Shown here one piece after another: positions 53,291 to 61,784 of a stretch of 64,000 nucleotides of DNA; position 1 is the stretch's first letter, and each line of letters begins with the position of its first letter. The notes beneath the pieces were generated by a model. The model did no database searches and was not told the origin of the DNA. It saw only the letters and a program-made list of their open reading frames with translations. Both the position numbers and the translations under genes were made by a program. The DNA comes from Bernardetia sp. (lineage in GTDB: Bacteria > Bacteroidota > Bacteroidia > Cytophagales > Bernardetiaceae), in contig JAHDBD010000004.1 of NCBI GenBank assembly GCA_020630575.1, forward strand, positions 124,001-188,000. The letters run 5' to 3'.

Positions 53291-54184
53291 TTAATACCAA
53301 TTCTTTTTCAAGAACTGTATCGTTTTCTTACGAGATTCTTTAGCTGCCGTTTCATTATAAGCTGGTGAACTAGGATTTGCAAAAGCATGGTCTGCTTCAT
53401 ATCCTAAAATAGTGATTGTTTTACCAGCTTCTTTCATTGACTTTTCAAATTCCTTCATTACTTCTGGTGTAATCCATTTGTCTTTATTAGCATAGATTCC
53501 CAAAACAGGTGATTTAATTGTCTTTATTCTTTCCATATCTTTTTCAGGCATTCCGTAATACATAACGGTTGCTTTTGTATATTCATTTGAGATAATAGAA
53601 CCTTGTAGTGACCAACCACCACCAAAACACCAACCAATTGTAGCAATTTCTAAAGGTGCGCTTGCATCTTCAATAGCTTTTTCTTTAGCATGTTTTGTCA
53701 CAGCTTCAATAATTGAAGTTGCACGAGCATTGTCCATTCCTTGCATATATTTTTGAGCATCTTCTCGTGTTGTGGCAACCTTTCCATCATACAAATCAAT
53801 AGCAATTACGTTTACTTTTTTTCCAAAATTTTCGTAGTATTTTTCTACTTCTTTTTTCACATAATCATTAAGTCCCCACCATTCGTGAAAAACAAATAAA
53901 TATTTTCCTGTTGGTTTTTTGGCCTGTACCATAAAAACATTGGCAGCTTCGCCATCTTCTACTGCTATTTCTGACATTTTGCCATATTGAGGAGTAAAAT
54001 CAAATGCAATAGGATTTGGATGTTTGTTTACAAATTCTTTATCTGTTGTAAATTTAGCAAACTCATCAACAGCACAACATGCTTTATTTCCTGATTCAGA
54101 ATCATTGAATAACAAAAAATAAGAACCTATTCCTGTAAAAACAGCAATAAGTGATAGAAAGATATAATTTTTTGAGAATAACAT
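53291..54184 (-). CDS. Dienelactone hydrolase family protein
   Basis: Alpha/beta-hydrolase of the dienelactone hydrolase family, 297 aa. A single N-terminal hydrophobic segment (NYIFLSLIAVFTGIGSYFLL) anchors or exports it. The catalytic Cys is in IGWCFGGGW, and Asp and His are likely in GIYANKDKW and EADHAFANPS, the order of DLH enzymes. It also has an HEWWGLNDY block near the oxyanion region. Substrate is unknown; in Bacteroidota these often act on lactones or carboxylic esters. It converges on the anti-sigma gene with a shared terminator. Confidence 0.88.
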   Translation of the reverse strand: MLFSKNYIFLSLIAVFTGIGSYFLLFNDSESGNKACCAVDEFAKFTTDKEFVNKHPNPIAFDFTPQYGKMSEIAVEDGEAANVFMVQAKKPTGKYLFVFHEWWGLNDYVKKEVEKYYENFGKKVNVIAIDLYDGKVATTREDAQKYMQGMDNARATSIIEAVTKHAKEKAIEDASAPLEIATIGWCFGGGWSLQGSIISNEYTKATVMYYGMPEKDMERIKTIKSPVLGIYANKDKWITPEVMKEFEKSMKEAGKTITILGYEADHAFANPSSPAYNETAAKESRKKTIQFLKKNWY

Positions 54185-54327
54185 TTTGTAGTAGTTTAGA
54201 TTATAAATGCAAAAAAGATAATTGAAAAATAGTGTATTTTTCAGAAATATGTAGTGCGAACAAAAAGTAATAGCAAGTTGTTTTGAAACAGAATCTAAAA
54301 CAATTATCTTTTATAAAAGCAATACAG

Positions 54328-54468
54328 ATGAGTAAGCATATCAAAAAATCAGATTTACCTCAAAAAATATGTCTTGTGTGTCAAAAACCATTTACTTGGA
54401 GAAAAAAATGGGAAAAAGTTTGGGAGCAGGTAAAATATTGTAGTGAAAGATGTAGGAGAGCAAAATAA
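54328..54468 (+). CDS. DUF2256 zinc-knuckle-like small protein
   Basis: A 46-aa protein of the DUF2256 family: [20 protein letters not shown] then [12 protein letters not shown] and [12 protein letters not shown]. Four Cys in CxxC...CxxxC arrangement suggest one zinc knuckle. I start at ATG 54328; the longer ORF opens with TTG and adds 15 residues with no support. DUF2256 genes are frequently next to a cryptochrome/photolyase gene, but none is here; the downstream smpB is unrelated. Confidence 0.85.
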   Translation: MSKHIKKSDLPQKICLVCQKPFTWRKKWEKVWEQVKYCSERCRRAK

Positions 54469-54490
54469 ATTAACTCTGTGTTTAAATTTG

Positions 54491-54498
54491 TAATTTTG
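54491..54498 (+). promoter_or_regulatory. Possible -7 box before smpB
   Basis: TAATTTTG fits TAnnTTTG and lies about 88 bases before the smpB ATG. No -33 TTG at 17-23 bases upstream was found. Confidence 0.35.
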
Positions 54499-54585
54499 TT
54501 AAATCATAAGTAAAAAATAAAGCGAACTTATAGTGGTTAAAATAAGTTGAAGAGAAATACTCACTAATAATTAAATCAATTAAAT

Positions 54586-55047
54586 ATGTCAGGTAAAAAG
54601 AAAGAAATACAAAAGTCAGTCAGTATCAAAAATCGTAAGGCTTCTCATGAATATCATTTTATAGATATTTATCAAGCTGGAGTAGTTTTGCAGGGAACAG
54701 AAATCAAATCTATCCGAATGGGAAAAGTTACGATAAGTGATGCCTTTTGCTTGTTTATTGGAAATGAATTGTTTCTCCGTAATCTACATATTTCGCAATA
54801 CGATATGGGAAATGTACATAATCACGAAGAAAAAGCAGATAGGAAATTACTTTTGAAGCGAAAAGAACTAAAAAAACTTCAATATGATGCTCAAGATGTT
54901 GGTCTGACAATCATTCCGACAAAAGTATATGTTAATGATAGAGGGCTTGCAAAAATAGAAATTGCGCTTGCAAAAGGTAAAAAACTATATGATAAACGCC
55001 AAGACCTAAAAGCAAAAGATGCAAAAAGAGAACTTGACCGTTTTTAG
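54586..55047 (+). CDS. smpB: SsrA-binding protein SmpB
   Basis: tmRNA partner in ribosome rescue, 153 aa. Signatures are clear: NRKASHEYHFIDIYQAGVVL near the start, GTEIKSIRMGKVTISDAFCL, then the LLLKRKELKKL block and KVYVNDRGLAKIEIALAKGK, with the RQDLKAKDAKRELDRF C-terminal tail that inserts into the ribosome. The tmRNA gene ssrA is not seen nearby, which is common. The gene follows DUF2256 by 117 bases, with a possible promoter between. Confidence 0.96.
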   Translation: MSGKKKEIQKSVSIKNRKASHEYHFIDIYQAGVVLQGTEIKSIRMGKVTISDAFCLFIGNELFLRNLHISQYDMGNVHNHEEKADRKLLLKRKELKKLQYDAQDVGLTIIPTKVYVNDRGLAKIEIALAKGKKLYDKRQDLKAKDAKRELDRF

Positions 55048-55121
55048 TAAGTAATCAGTTACCAATTAATTTCAAATACTTTTTTTCCAATTGAGCAGGG
55101 TTTTAACTCTGGTTTTCTTAT

Positions 55122-55688
55122 ATGTTTATGAACAAAAAATCCATTTTAGATTTAATAAAAAAACATCAAACTTCATTTGATGAAGAAATAGAATTTCAAA
55201 AACAGATAATTAAATTTTTAGAAGAGAATGACGATTTTGCCTTACGTTCTAATCTAATTGGACAGATTACAGGTTCGGCTTGGATTGTCAATAAAGAACG
55301 TACAAAAGTTCTTTTGATTCATCATAAGAAACTAAATAAATGGTTACAAATTGGTGGACATATAGAAGATACTGATCAGACTATTGAAGAAACTATTTTG
55401 AGAGAAGTAAAAGAAGAAAGTGGTCTTAAAAATTTAAAACTACTTTCTTCTTCTATTTATGATATTGACATTCATACTATTCCTCCGAAAAAGGAAGTTA
55501 CAGAGCATTTACATTTTGATATTCGCCTAATTGTAGAAGCAGATGAAAATGAAGATTTGACTCCTCAAAATGACGAAATCTTGGATATTAAATGGTATAA
55601 TTTACATGAAGTTCAAAACTTAGCAGAATCAAACACTTCTATAAATCAATCTATGAAAAGAATGGTTGATAAGATGATAACTTTGTAA
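55122..55688 (+). CDS. NUDIX hydrolase
   Basis: A 188-aa NUDIX enzyme unrelated in its details to the one at 15967. The box reads GGHIEDTDQTIEETILREVK then EESGL, complete for Mg-pyrophosphohydrolase activity. An N-terminal helix-rich segment (SILDLIKKHQTSFDEEIEFQ) precedes it. The IGGHIEDTD start with NKWLQIGG resembles ADP-sugar or IPP-isomerase-type NUDIX folds but specificity is not readable. It follows smpB by 74 bases on the same strand. Confidence 0.87.
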   Translation: MFMNKKSILDLIKKHQTSFDEEIEFQKQIIKFLEENDDFALRSNLIGQITGSAWIVNKERTKVLLIHHKKLNKWLQIGGHIEDTDQTIEETILREVKEESGLKNLKLLSSSIYDIDIHTIPPKKEVTEHLHFDIRLIVEADENEDLTPQNDEILDIKWYNLHEVQNLAESNTSINQSMKRMVDKMITL

Positions 55689-55694
55689 GCTAGT

Positions 55695-56867
55695 TTACTT
55701 CAAAATAGCCTGTATTTTCATTGTTCTGATAGGTTTTCTAGGGTCATTGCAAATTACGGTCAGAGAACGAATATATGTTCCTCTGTCTTCTGGTGTTTGA
55801 AAGATAATTTTTACAATGGCATTACTATGAGGTGCAACCTCGTTCCATTCTGTTTTTTCTGTAAGTAGTTTGCACCCATATCCTTCTATTATCTTATGAA
55901 TTCTCAAAGGCATATTACTTTCATTTTTGAGTACAAAAGTAGCTTCTAAAGAATCTTTTCCTTCTAAATTTTTTAGATAATGACTGCCTAAGTTTATGTA
56001 ATCGTCTTCTATTTTAAGCTCTGGGTAGGCTTCTAACATTTCAATATTTAGGGCAGGAAAATACTCTTCTACATTGGCTGTTACTTTGAACTCTAACTTA
56101 ATTGTTTTTTTATTTTGCTCCCCAAAAAGCAGTACAATATCTTCTAAATAACCAAAATCATTCTTTAAAAGTGGATCATAAATAACATAGATAGCACTAG
56201 TTTCTCCTGCCTTTAAAATATGCGTAGAGTCAAAACGCACTTGTAAATGTTTTGGCATTTCCATCTTTCCTGTAAATACAAAATCATCTTTACTTGAATT
56301 ATAAAACTCAAACTTTTTAGTCATTGGAACTTTATTCAACATATTTCCAAAATGAAGATATTTAGTTCGTGTACGAATTTGTGGTGTTTTTTCTAACTTA
56401 TATTTAAAATCTCTATCCTTATCCAAAACAGGTTGTAGTTCTCCTTTCAGCATTAGTGTTTGTGTCCCTGCATTGTCTGTCTTTACTGTAAACACTTTAA
56501 CAAAGTTACCATAGTTATAAGGTAAAAAAACTAGTTCTACAAAACTACGCCCATCTTTTTCTATACTTCTATCTGAATTTTCATTCGAAAAACTACAAGC
56601 ACAATCCGTTGAAATATCTAATATTTTAATTTCATTTTCTGAATTGTTTGTAAAGTAAAAACGATGAGTAAGCGTATCTTGAAATTCTATTTTTCCAAAA
56701 TCAAATTCTGTTTCTTCAAAATCTAAGGTAGAATTTTGAGCCAAAAGCTCTGTTGAAAATAGAATAAAAGCCAAACTAAAAACACAAACAGAGAAAACTT
56801 TAGAAGAGAATTTTGAAAACATAGAAGATAGAAATGCTTCTTTTAATGCAAATTGAATTTTGTACAT
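55695..56867 (-). CDS. DUF1573 exported protein
   Basis: Exported 390-aa protein with a hydrophobic leader (FSVCVFSLAFILFSTELLAQ). DUF1573-type sequence begins TEFDFGKIEFQDTLTHRFYF, then FTNNSENEIKILDISTDCAC, a beta-rich immunoglobulin-like fold with conserved Cys pair. Further Ig-like strands fill the rest (VELVFLPYNYGNFVKVFTVK, VRFDSTHILKAGETSAIYVI). DUF1573 proteins occur abundantly in Bacteroidota surface and gliding-related systems; function is unassigned. It converges on the NUDIX gene with a 6-base gap. Confidence 0.8.
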   Translation of the reverse strand: MYKIQFALKEAFLSSMFSKFSSKVFSVCVFSLAFILFSTELLAQNSTLDFEETEFDFGKIEFQDTLTHRFYFTNNSENEIKILDISTDCACSFSNENSDRSIEKDGRSFVELVFLPYNYGNFVKVFTVKTDNAGTQTLMLKGELQPVLDKDRDFKYKLEKTPQIRTRTKYLHFGNMLNKVPMTKKFEFYNSSKDDFVFTGKMEMPKHLQVRFDSTHILKAGETSAIYVIYDPLLKNDFGYLEDIVLLFGEQNKKTIKLEFKVTANVEEYFPALNIEMLEAYPELKIEDDYINLGSHYLKNLEGKDSLEATFVLKNESNMPLRIHKIIEGYGCKLLTEKTEWNEVAPHSNAIVKIIFQTPEDRGTYIRSLTVICNDPRKPIRTMKIQAILK

Positions 56868-57034
56868 AGCTGATTACTTATTAACTTGTCTTTATAAAAT
56901 GAGTATAAATTATTATTTTTTCAGAAAAAGAATAGAAATAGAACTGGGAAAAATATTTTAAAATAATTGTAAAACTTTTATTAGAATATATCCTATAAAA
57001 GCTGACACAACTAGTTTTCTTCTAAAGCAAAATT

Positions 57035-57694
57035 ATGGATTTGAATACAAAAGTAACAAAAAACAACTTTGAAGGTGCTAATTTTTTATTAGTAAGTTGG
57101 GTAGATATGGTAGCTAATTTTTCACTTCCTGAAGATAAAAACATAGAAATCTTTACACTTCTAGGTTCTCAATACAAAGAAAATACTCGTTATTATCACA
57201 ACTGGACACATATCAAAACGATGATTAAAGGCTTGTATGATTATCCAGAAGAAATAAATGACATACTTTCTATTGAGTTAGCTATTTGGTTTCACGATGC
57301 TATTTATGTCCCACTTCGTAAAGATAACGAAAGCAGGAGCGCAAAATTTTTTCACGAACAGTTATCTCCTTATTTACCTATGGAAAGAGTGCGAAAAGTG
57401 ATGAATTATATTGAAGCTACCAAAAATCATTCTAAAACAACAGATAAAGATTTACAAGTGCTTTTAGATTTAGATTTAGCAATTTTAGGGCAATCACCAA
57501 CTGTATATCAGAACTATTCTAAGCAAGTAAGAGAAGAGTTTGGTTATGTTCCTAATTTTTTATACAAAAGAGGTCGAAAGCTAGTTTTAAAAAACTTTTT
57601 AGATAGACCTACTATTTATCAAACTACATTTTTTAAAGAGCAATTAGAAAAACAAGCACGAGAGAATATTAGAGAAGAATTAGATAGTTTATAA
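57035..57694 (+). CDS. HD-domain hydrolase
   Basis: A predicted metal-dependent phosphohydrolase of the HD superfamily, 219 aa. The metal-binding residues are in NTRYYHNWTHIKTMI and IWFHDAIYVP (H..HD), followed by a further Asp in the helix VLLDLDLAILG. The family commonly acts on nucleotides or nucleoside phosphates; the exact substrate is unknown. The gene is isolated, between the divergent DUF1573 gene and a 408-base gap. Confidence 0.8.
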   Translation: MDLNTKVTKNNFEGANFLLVSWVDMVANFSLPEDKNIEIFTLLGSQYKENTRYYHNWTHIKTMIKGLYDYPEEINDILSIELAIWFHDAIYVPLRKDNESRSAKFFHEQLSPYLPMERVRKVMNYIEATKNHSKTTDKDLQVLLDLDLAILGQSPTVYQNYSKQVREEFGYVPNFLYKRGRKLVLKNFLDRPTIYQTTFFKEQLEKQARENIREELDSL

Positions 57695-58102
57695 GATAAA
57701 AAAATCAAGCAAACTTTAATAAGAGTATCTTCTAAAAAAACATGCATTATCTATAAATAGTGCAGTTTTTTTTTGTCAAATTTTGCGTACCACCAAGATA
57801 TAAAACTTTATTTTCCAATAAGTTAAAGAACTTTTTAAGAATTTTAAAAGAAGAAATAATTGTTTTGAATTGAAATATTTGAAGTTTTTATGATACAATA
57901 TTCAGACAATAATTTGAAGTATCAAACTATTAGCAAAAATGTTTAGTGCTTTAGTATAAAAACTGATTTTTAGGTAACCTTTTGACCTGATTTACTCGTT
58001 TAACAAAGTAAACACAACAACTATTTGTAATCATTACTTCAACAAAAAAAATATCTATATAAAATACTACTACTCATCAATTCAATAAATAACTAAAAAA
58101 TT
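57695..58102. other. Intergenic region, nothing recognised
   Basis: 408 AT-rich bases between the HD gene and the TPR gene, without a supported ORF, repeat or RNA. It should contain the TPR gene's promoter. Confidence 0.4.
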
Positions 58103-59440
58103 ATGAAAAAGACGATTTACTTTACACTTATTTTATTAGGTAGCGTCTTTAGTTTTACTACTTTTACTAACTTCGCTTATGCCCAACATGAAGGTTTAGA
58201 TTGGTTTGCTAATGGAGAGCGTCATAAACAACAAGCTCGTTATGACTTAGCTTTACAAGAATATGACAAAGCTGTTCAGAGAGAGCCACGTAATCATCTT
58301 TATATTTACTCAAAAGCACAATGTGAATACCAACTCAAAAAACCAAAAGAAGCAGCACAATCATTAAGTTATGTTATTCGCTTAAACAGTAATTACTCTC
58401 CTGCTTATGCTTTGCTTGCCAAAATTTATGCAGATCAGAATGACAATGAAAAAGCTGCTCAACTCTATGATATTGCAGCACGTTATGAGCAAGAAAAAGA
58501 CAAAAAACAATTCTATCGTTTCTTTGTGATTAAAGAAAGTTTAGCTAAAAAAAATTGGGCAACAGCTTATGAAAAAATCAAAATTACCAAAACTGAATTT
58601 CCTGAAAATCTTGAACTTTATTATTTAGAATCGCAGGTAGCTAATTATTTAGGAAAATATAGAGAAGCTATTGAAGCTATCGAAACTATTGAACCCAAAA
58701 TTACAACCTTACATCCTAGCGAAAATGCTCGTTATTATTATCAAAAAGGATATGCTTACTATCATTTAGATAATTTTGAAGAGGCTTTCAAAACGTGGTC
58801 AAAAGCAAGTTATGGTAACTTTAAAAATAAGATAGAAGAATTTTCTCCTGCTCGTTATGCATATCTAGCAGAGGCTTATGTAGAAGTTCGTCAGTTTAAT
58901 GAAGCGCAAGCCTATGCTCAACAAGCTCTAAAAATAGACCCAAATAATGCAAGTGCTTATTTTACTCTAGCTAATTTACAAGATAACAAAGCAACAGCAA
59001 ATGTAGACAAAACGCTAGAACTCTATTATAAATCAGCTAAGTTTGAGAAAGATTTGAAACGCAGTACACAGATTTATGAGCAAATAGCACGACTAGAACT
59101 CTCTAAAGATAATTACGATAATGCACTTAAAGCATCACAAAACGGTTTAACATTTAATTCAGCAAATAAAAATTTGCTTTACTTAAATGGACTTGCTCTT
59201 TTTCATCTACACAAACATCAAGAAGCTGCTGAAGCACTTCAGAAAGCTCTTGCTCAGATGAGAGACCCTATTGAACATTCTCGTTGTATGTTTTTATTAG
59301 GATTAGTTTATCGCAATGGAGACAAATTAGATATTGCTCGTAGAGCATTTGCAAATGTACAAGCACAGCCTTTTAAAATGGCAGCTACCAATGAAGTAAA
59401 ACTAATACAGCAAGCTACAGAAGGCGAAGAAGAACTATAA
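58103..59440 (+). CDS. Exported TPR-repeat protein
   Basis: Secreted or periplasmic 445-aa protein made of tandem TPR units. A signal peptide (YFTLILLGSVFSFTTFTNFA then YAQ) precedes about ten repeats, for example WFANGERHKQQARYDLALQE, DNEKAAQLYDIAARYEQEKD, NASAYFTLANLQD and HLHKHQEAAEALQKALAQMR. No catalytic domain is present, so it is probably a scaffold or chaperone for envelope proteins. It stands as a single transcription unit with a bulged hairpin terminator. Confidence 0.87.
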   Translation: MKKTIYFTLILLGSVFSFTTFTNFAYAQHEGLDWFANGERHKQQARYDLALQEYDKAVQREPRNHLYIYSKAQCEYQLKKPKEAAQSLSYVIRLNSNYSPAYALLAKIYADQNDNEKAAQLYDIAARYEQEKDKKQFYRFFVIKESLAKKNWATAYEKIKITKTEFPENLELYYLESQVANYLGKYREAIEAIETIEPKITTLHPSENARYYYQKGYAYYHLDNFEEAFKTWSKASYGNFKNKIEEFSPARYAYLAEAYVEVRQFNEAQAYAQQALKIDPNNASAYFTLANLQDNKATANVDKTLELYYKSAKFEKDLKRSTQIYEQIARLELSKDNYDNALKASQNGLTFNSANKNLLYLNGLALFHLHKHQEAAEALQKALAQMRDPIEHSRCMFLLGLVYRNGDKLDIARRAFANVQAQPFKMAATNEVKLIQQATEGEEEL

Positions 59441-59479
59441 AAATTTAAAGATAAATTTCACTTACTACTATTACTATCT

Positions 59480-59535
59480 AAAGCCATTTTATATAATTAA
59501 ATCATTCAGATTTTAAATATATAAAAATGGCTTTT
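59480..59535 (+). terminator. Terminator after the TPR gene
   Basis: The arms aaagccattttatat (59480-59494) and atataaaaatggctttt (59519-59535) pair with one bulged A, followed by a T run, about 40 bases after the stop. Confidence 0.6.
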
Positions 59536-59894
59536 TTATTTGTGCCATAAAAAAATTCTACTTTTTTTTATTCTCCTTCTACGAATTATAGAAAAAACAT
59601 TTCTTGGTCATCAGGTTTTAAATCAACATAACATTTTATATTTTGTAAGATATTTTTGGATGAATTGTTGTCTTTTGTTAGAAGTAGTCTGAAACTGATT
59701 TTATTTATTTTTTTCCTTCTAAATATAAAGTAGTAACTTGATTAAGAAAGTTATAATCAGTTAATAACTGCATAAAATAGAATTTGGTAAAACTACTGTT
59801 GCATAAAATAGTTAGTTTATCTCAATTTGTCTAAACTAAAAAGTGTTTATATTGCAAATAGCACACTTTTATTTTTTAATTTGATAAACCCCTT
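59536..59894. other. Intergenic region, nothing recognised
   Basis: AT-rich spacer; no ORF, repeat or RNA gene is convincing. Confidence 0.4.
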
Positions 59895-60530
59895 ATGAAA
59901 AAGCGATTTTATATATCTATTTTTATATTTATCCTCCAAATAACTGTAAATACAGTATTTGCTCAAAATTTCTCAAAAGAATATTGGCACAAAGGAGAAG
60001 TCTATTTGTTAACAGAAGAAAGTATAAAAGGAAGTATTAGATATGACCTAGACCAAAATAATATTACTATCCGAACACCTGATAACAAATTGCGTTCTTA
60101 TAATGCTTCACAAGTAGAACAGTTTTGGATTGAGGACGAACTTCAAAAACGGGTTCGTTATTTTTACTCTCTTCCTCAGATTACCAAAGATGACTATAGA
60201 GTTCTTTATTTTTTTGAATTATTGACTGAAGGAAAAATTACCCTTCTTTGTAGAGAAAATTTTGTAGTAAAGCAAGTAGGTTACTATTCGCCTTATATGT
60301 GGGGAGGTTGGACAAATGGAGGAAGTTATGTAGTTCAAGAAGATGATTATTTTTTATTAAATAATGAAGGAAATGTAGTGGATGTAGAGGAAGATAGAGA
60401 AGCAATTATGAATATTTTTGGAAAGAAAAAAGACGTAATGGAACTTTATTTAATAGACCACAACAACAAACTGCGTAATAGAGAAGATTTATTACAGATG
60501 ATTCGTTATTACAATGAGGTTTATAAATAG
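59895..60530 (+). CDS. Exported protein of unknown function
   Basis: A 211-aa protein with a signal peptide (MKKRFYISIFIFILQITVNT then VFAQ). The rest alternates short beta strands (EVYLLTEESIKGSIRYDL, NITIRTPDNKLRSYNASQVE) and a C-terminal helix (EDLLQMIRYYNEVYK), a layout I have seen in unnamed Cytophagales proteins but cannot assign. There are no Cys in the mature part except C119-type positions within the LLCREN segment. It is a single gene; a promoter for the following L31 gene lies about 60 bases after its stop. Confidence 0.65.
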   Translation: MKKRFYISIFIFILQITVNTVFAQNFSKEYWHKGEVYLLTEESIKGSIRYDLDQNNITIRTPDNKLRSYNASQVEQFWIEDELQKRVRYFYSLPQITKDDYRVLYFFELLTEGKITLLCRENFVVKQVGYYSPYMWGGWTNGGSYVVQEDDYFLLNNEGNVVDVEEDREAIMNIFGKKKDVMELYLIDHNNKLRNREDLLQMIRYYNEVYK

Positions 60531-60582
60531 TAATTTTAGACTTATTTTTTGATAATTTACTGAATTAAAGGCTTTTTGATTC

Positions 60583-60612
60583 TTGTAATTTGGAATAAAA
60601 TGTTTAATTTTG
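60583..60612 (+). promoter_or_regulatory. Promoter of rpmE2
   Basis: TTG at 60583-60585 (-33) and TAATTTTG at 60605-60612 (-7) are separated by 19 bases, matching the Bacteroidota consensus TTG-N17-23-TAnnTTTG. The ATG is about 108 bases downstream, leaving a leader that holds a small hairpin. Confidence 0.6.
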
Positions 60613-60680
60613 CAGTTCGTTTTTTAGAGTTTTGTAGTTTTACACGCTCTAATTAGAAAAATTTAAATTAAATTTATAGG

Positions 60681-60702
60681 GTAAGTGGCGCAATCCTCTT
60701 AC
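60681..60702 (+). promoter_or_regulatory. Leader hairpin upstream of rpmE2
   Basis: gtaag (60681-60685) pairs with cttac (60698-60702), with an inner gg/cc pair and a 6-base loop around gcgcaat. This is the only GC-rich patch in the leader and sits 18 bases before the ATG. Ribosomal protein genes are often autoregulated by such leader structures; whether L31 binds this one is unknown. Confidence 0.3.
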
Positions 60703-60719
60703 ATTAAACTGTTTATAAA

Positions 60720-61019
60720 ATGAAAAAAGAAATTCACCCAGATTATCGTGAAGTAGTATTTTTAGATACTTCAAGCGACTACAAATTTTTGACTCGTTCT
60801 ACTATCCTTACAAAAGATACTATCACTTGGGAAGATGGAAAAGAGTATCCATTAGTTAAAGTAGAGGTTAGTTCTGCATCTCACCCGTTCTATACAGGTG
60901 GAAAAGGAAACTTTGGACGTACTACTGGACGTGTTGAGCGTTTCAATCGTCGTTATAAGCGTACTGATAAAAATGCAGAAGCACAAGTAGAAACAACCGA
61001 AGAGTCTACTGAAAAGTAA
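60720..61019 (+). CDS. rpmE2: Large-subunit ribosomal protein L31, type B
   Basis: A 99-aa L31 of the zinc-free type [21 protein letters not shown], then [20 protein letters not shown] and FNRRYKR. The CxxC zinc site of type A is absent, so this is the paralogue that replaces L31 under zinc limitation, or the only form in this organism. An acidic tail ([18 protein letters not shown]) extends it beyond the usual length. It has its own promoter, leader hairpin and terminator. Confidence 0.95.
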   Translation: MKKEIHPDYREVVFLDTSSDYKFLTRSTILTKDTITWEDGKEYPLVKVEVSSASHPFYTGGKGNFGRTTGRVERFNRRYKRTDKNAEAQVETTEESTEK

Positions 61020-61041
61020 TCTTTATTGTTCTTTAGCACTA

Positions 61042-61092
61042 AAAAAGCCTTCAAATTCTAAGTATTATTTAGAGTTTTGAAGGCTTTTTATT
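61042..61092 (+). terminator. rpmE2 terminator (bidirectional)
   Basis: 14-bp arms aaaaagccttcaaa (61042-61055) and tttgaaggcttttt (61076-61089) with T runs both ways; it also lies 20 bases beyond the stop of the convergent lipoprotein gene. Confidence 0.85.
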
Positions 61093-61111
61093 TTTAGAAA
61101 ATTTTACTTTT

Positions 61112-61591
61112 TTATTTCTTCTTATAAGTAGTTACTGTCATTAAACTATTAGAAGTATCTGTCAGTTTTAGAAGCTCTGGACACACATCTACATAATAGC
61201 TACGATCAGTATTTCCTGCATCTAACCAAACAAAACTAAATGCCCCTAAGGTAGTATCTGAAGAAGCAGTTATTCTATACTCCCAAATTCCTGTTGCTTG
61301 ACCATTTTCAAGTTCTTCTACTGTTGCACCTAAGTTAAAGACTAAAGACATCGTTTTTTGGTCTGTCTCTGGCGTACTTACTACTTCACCATTTCTTGTT
61401 TGACGACGAGATTCTACCCATTCCCATCTACTTTCAGTAAGAATAGCATTTGCTTCTGCAACTTGACTAACTGAGTTTTCACAACTAATTATAGGTTCTA
61501 CCTCTTCTTTATCATCTTTACACGCTACAACAGAAAGAAATATAAAAAATAGTAGTATAAAAGAAACGGAATAATTTATTGATTTTTTCAT
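61112..61591 (-). CDS. Small lipoprotein of unknown function
   Basis: A 159-aa lipoprotein: signal SVSFILLFFIFLSVVAC with lipobox VVAC (Cys24). The mature part is beta-rich (SRWEWVESRRQTRNGEVVST, then VFNLGATVEELENGQATGIW, and YRITASSDTTLGAFSFVWLD), a small lipocalin-like or calycin-like sandwich typical of Bacteroidota lipoproteins. I cannot name the family. Convergent with rpmE2 and sharing its terminator. Confidence 0.6.
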   Translation of the reverse strand: MKKSINYSVSFILLFFIFLSVVACKDDKEEVEPIISCENSVSQVAEANAILTESRWEWVESRRQTRNGEVVSTPETDQKTMSLVFNLGATVEELENGQATGIWEYRITASSDTTLGAFSFVWLDAGNTDRSYYVDVCPELLKLTDTSNSLMTVTTYKKK

Positions 61592-61686
61592 TTTTGTTTT
61601 AAATATTGGGGGATTGAAAATAAGGGAATAGCAAATAACATATTAAATAATAATGTTCAGAATAGTATTACTCAAAAGTTATAGCA

Positions 61687-61730
61687 AAAAAACACCTAAC
61701 TACTAGAATAAACTAGGTTAGGCGTTTTTT
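61687..61730 (-). terminator. Terminator of the M43 metalloprotease gene
   Basis: Arms aaaaaacacctaac (61687-61700) and gttaggcgtttttt (61717-61730) with one mismatch and a T run on the minus strand, about 55 bases beyond the stop. Confidence 0.7.
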
Positions 61731-61784
61731 ATTTTATACAAAGATAAATAATTTTACTTATTTATACTTGAATTATATTTTGAG

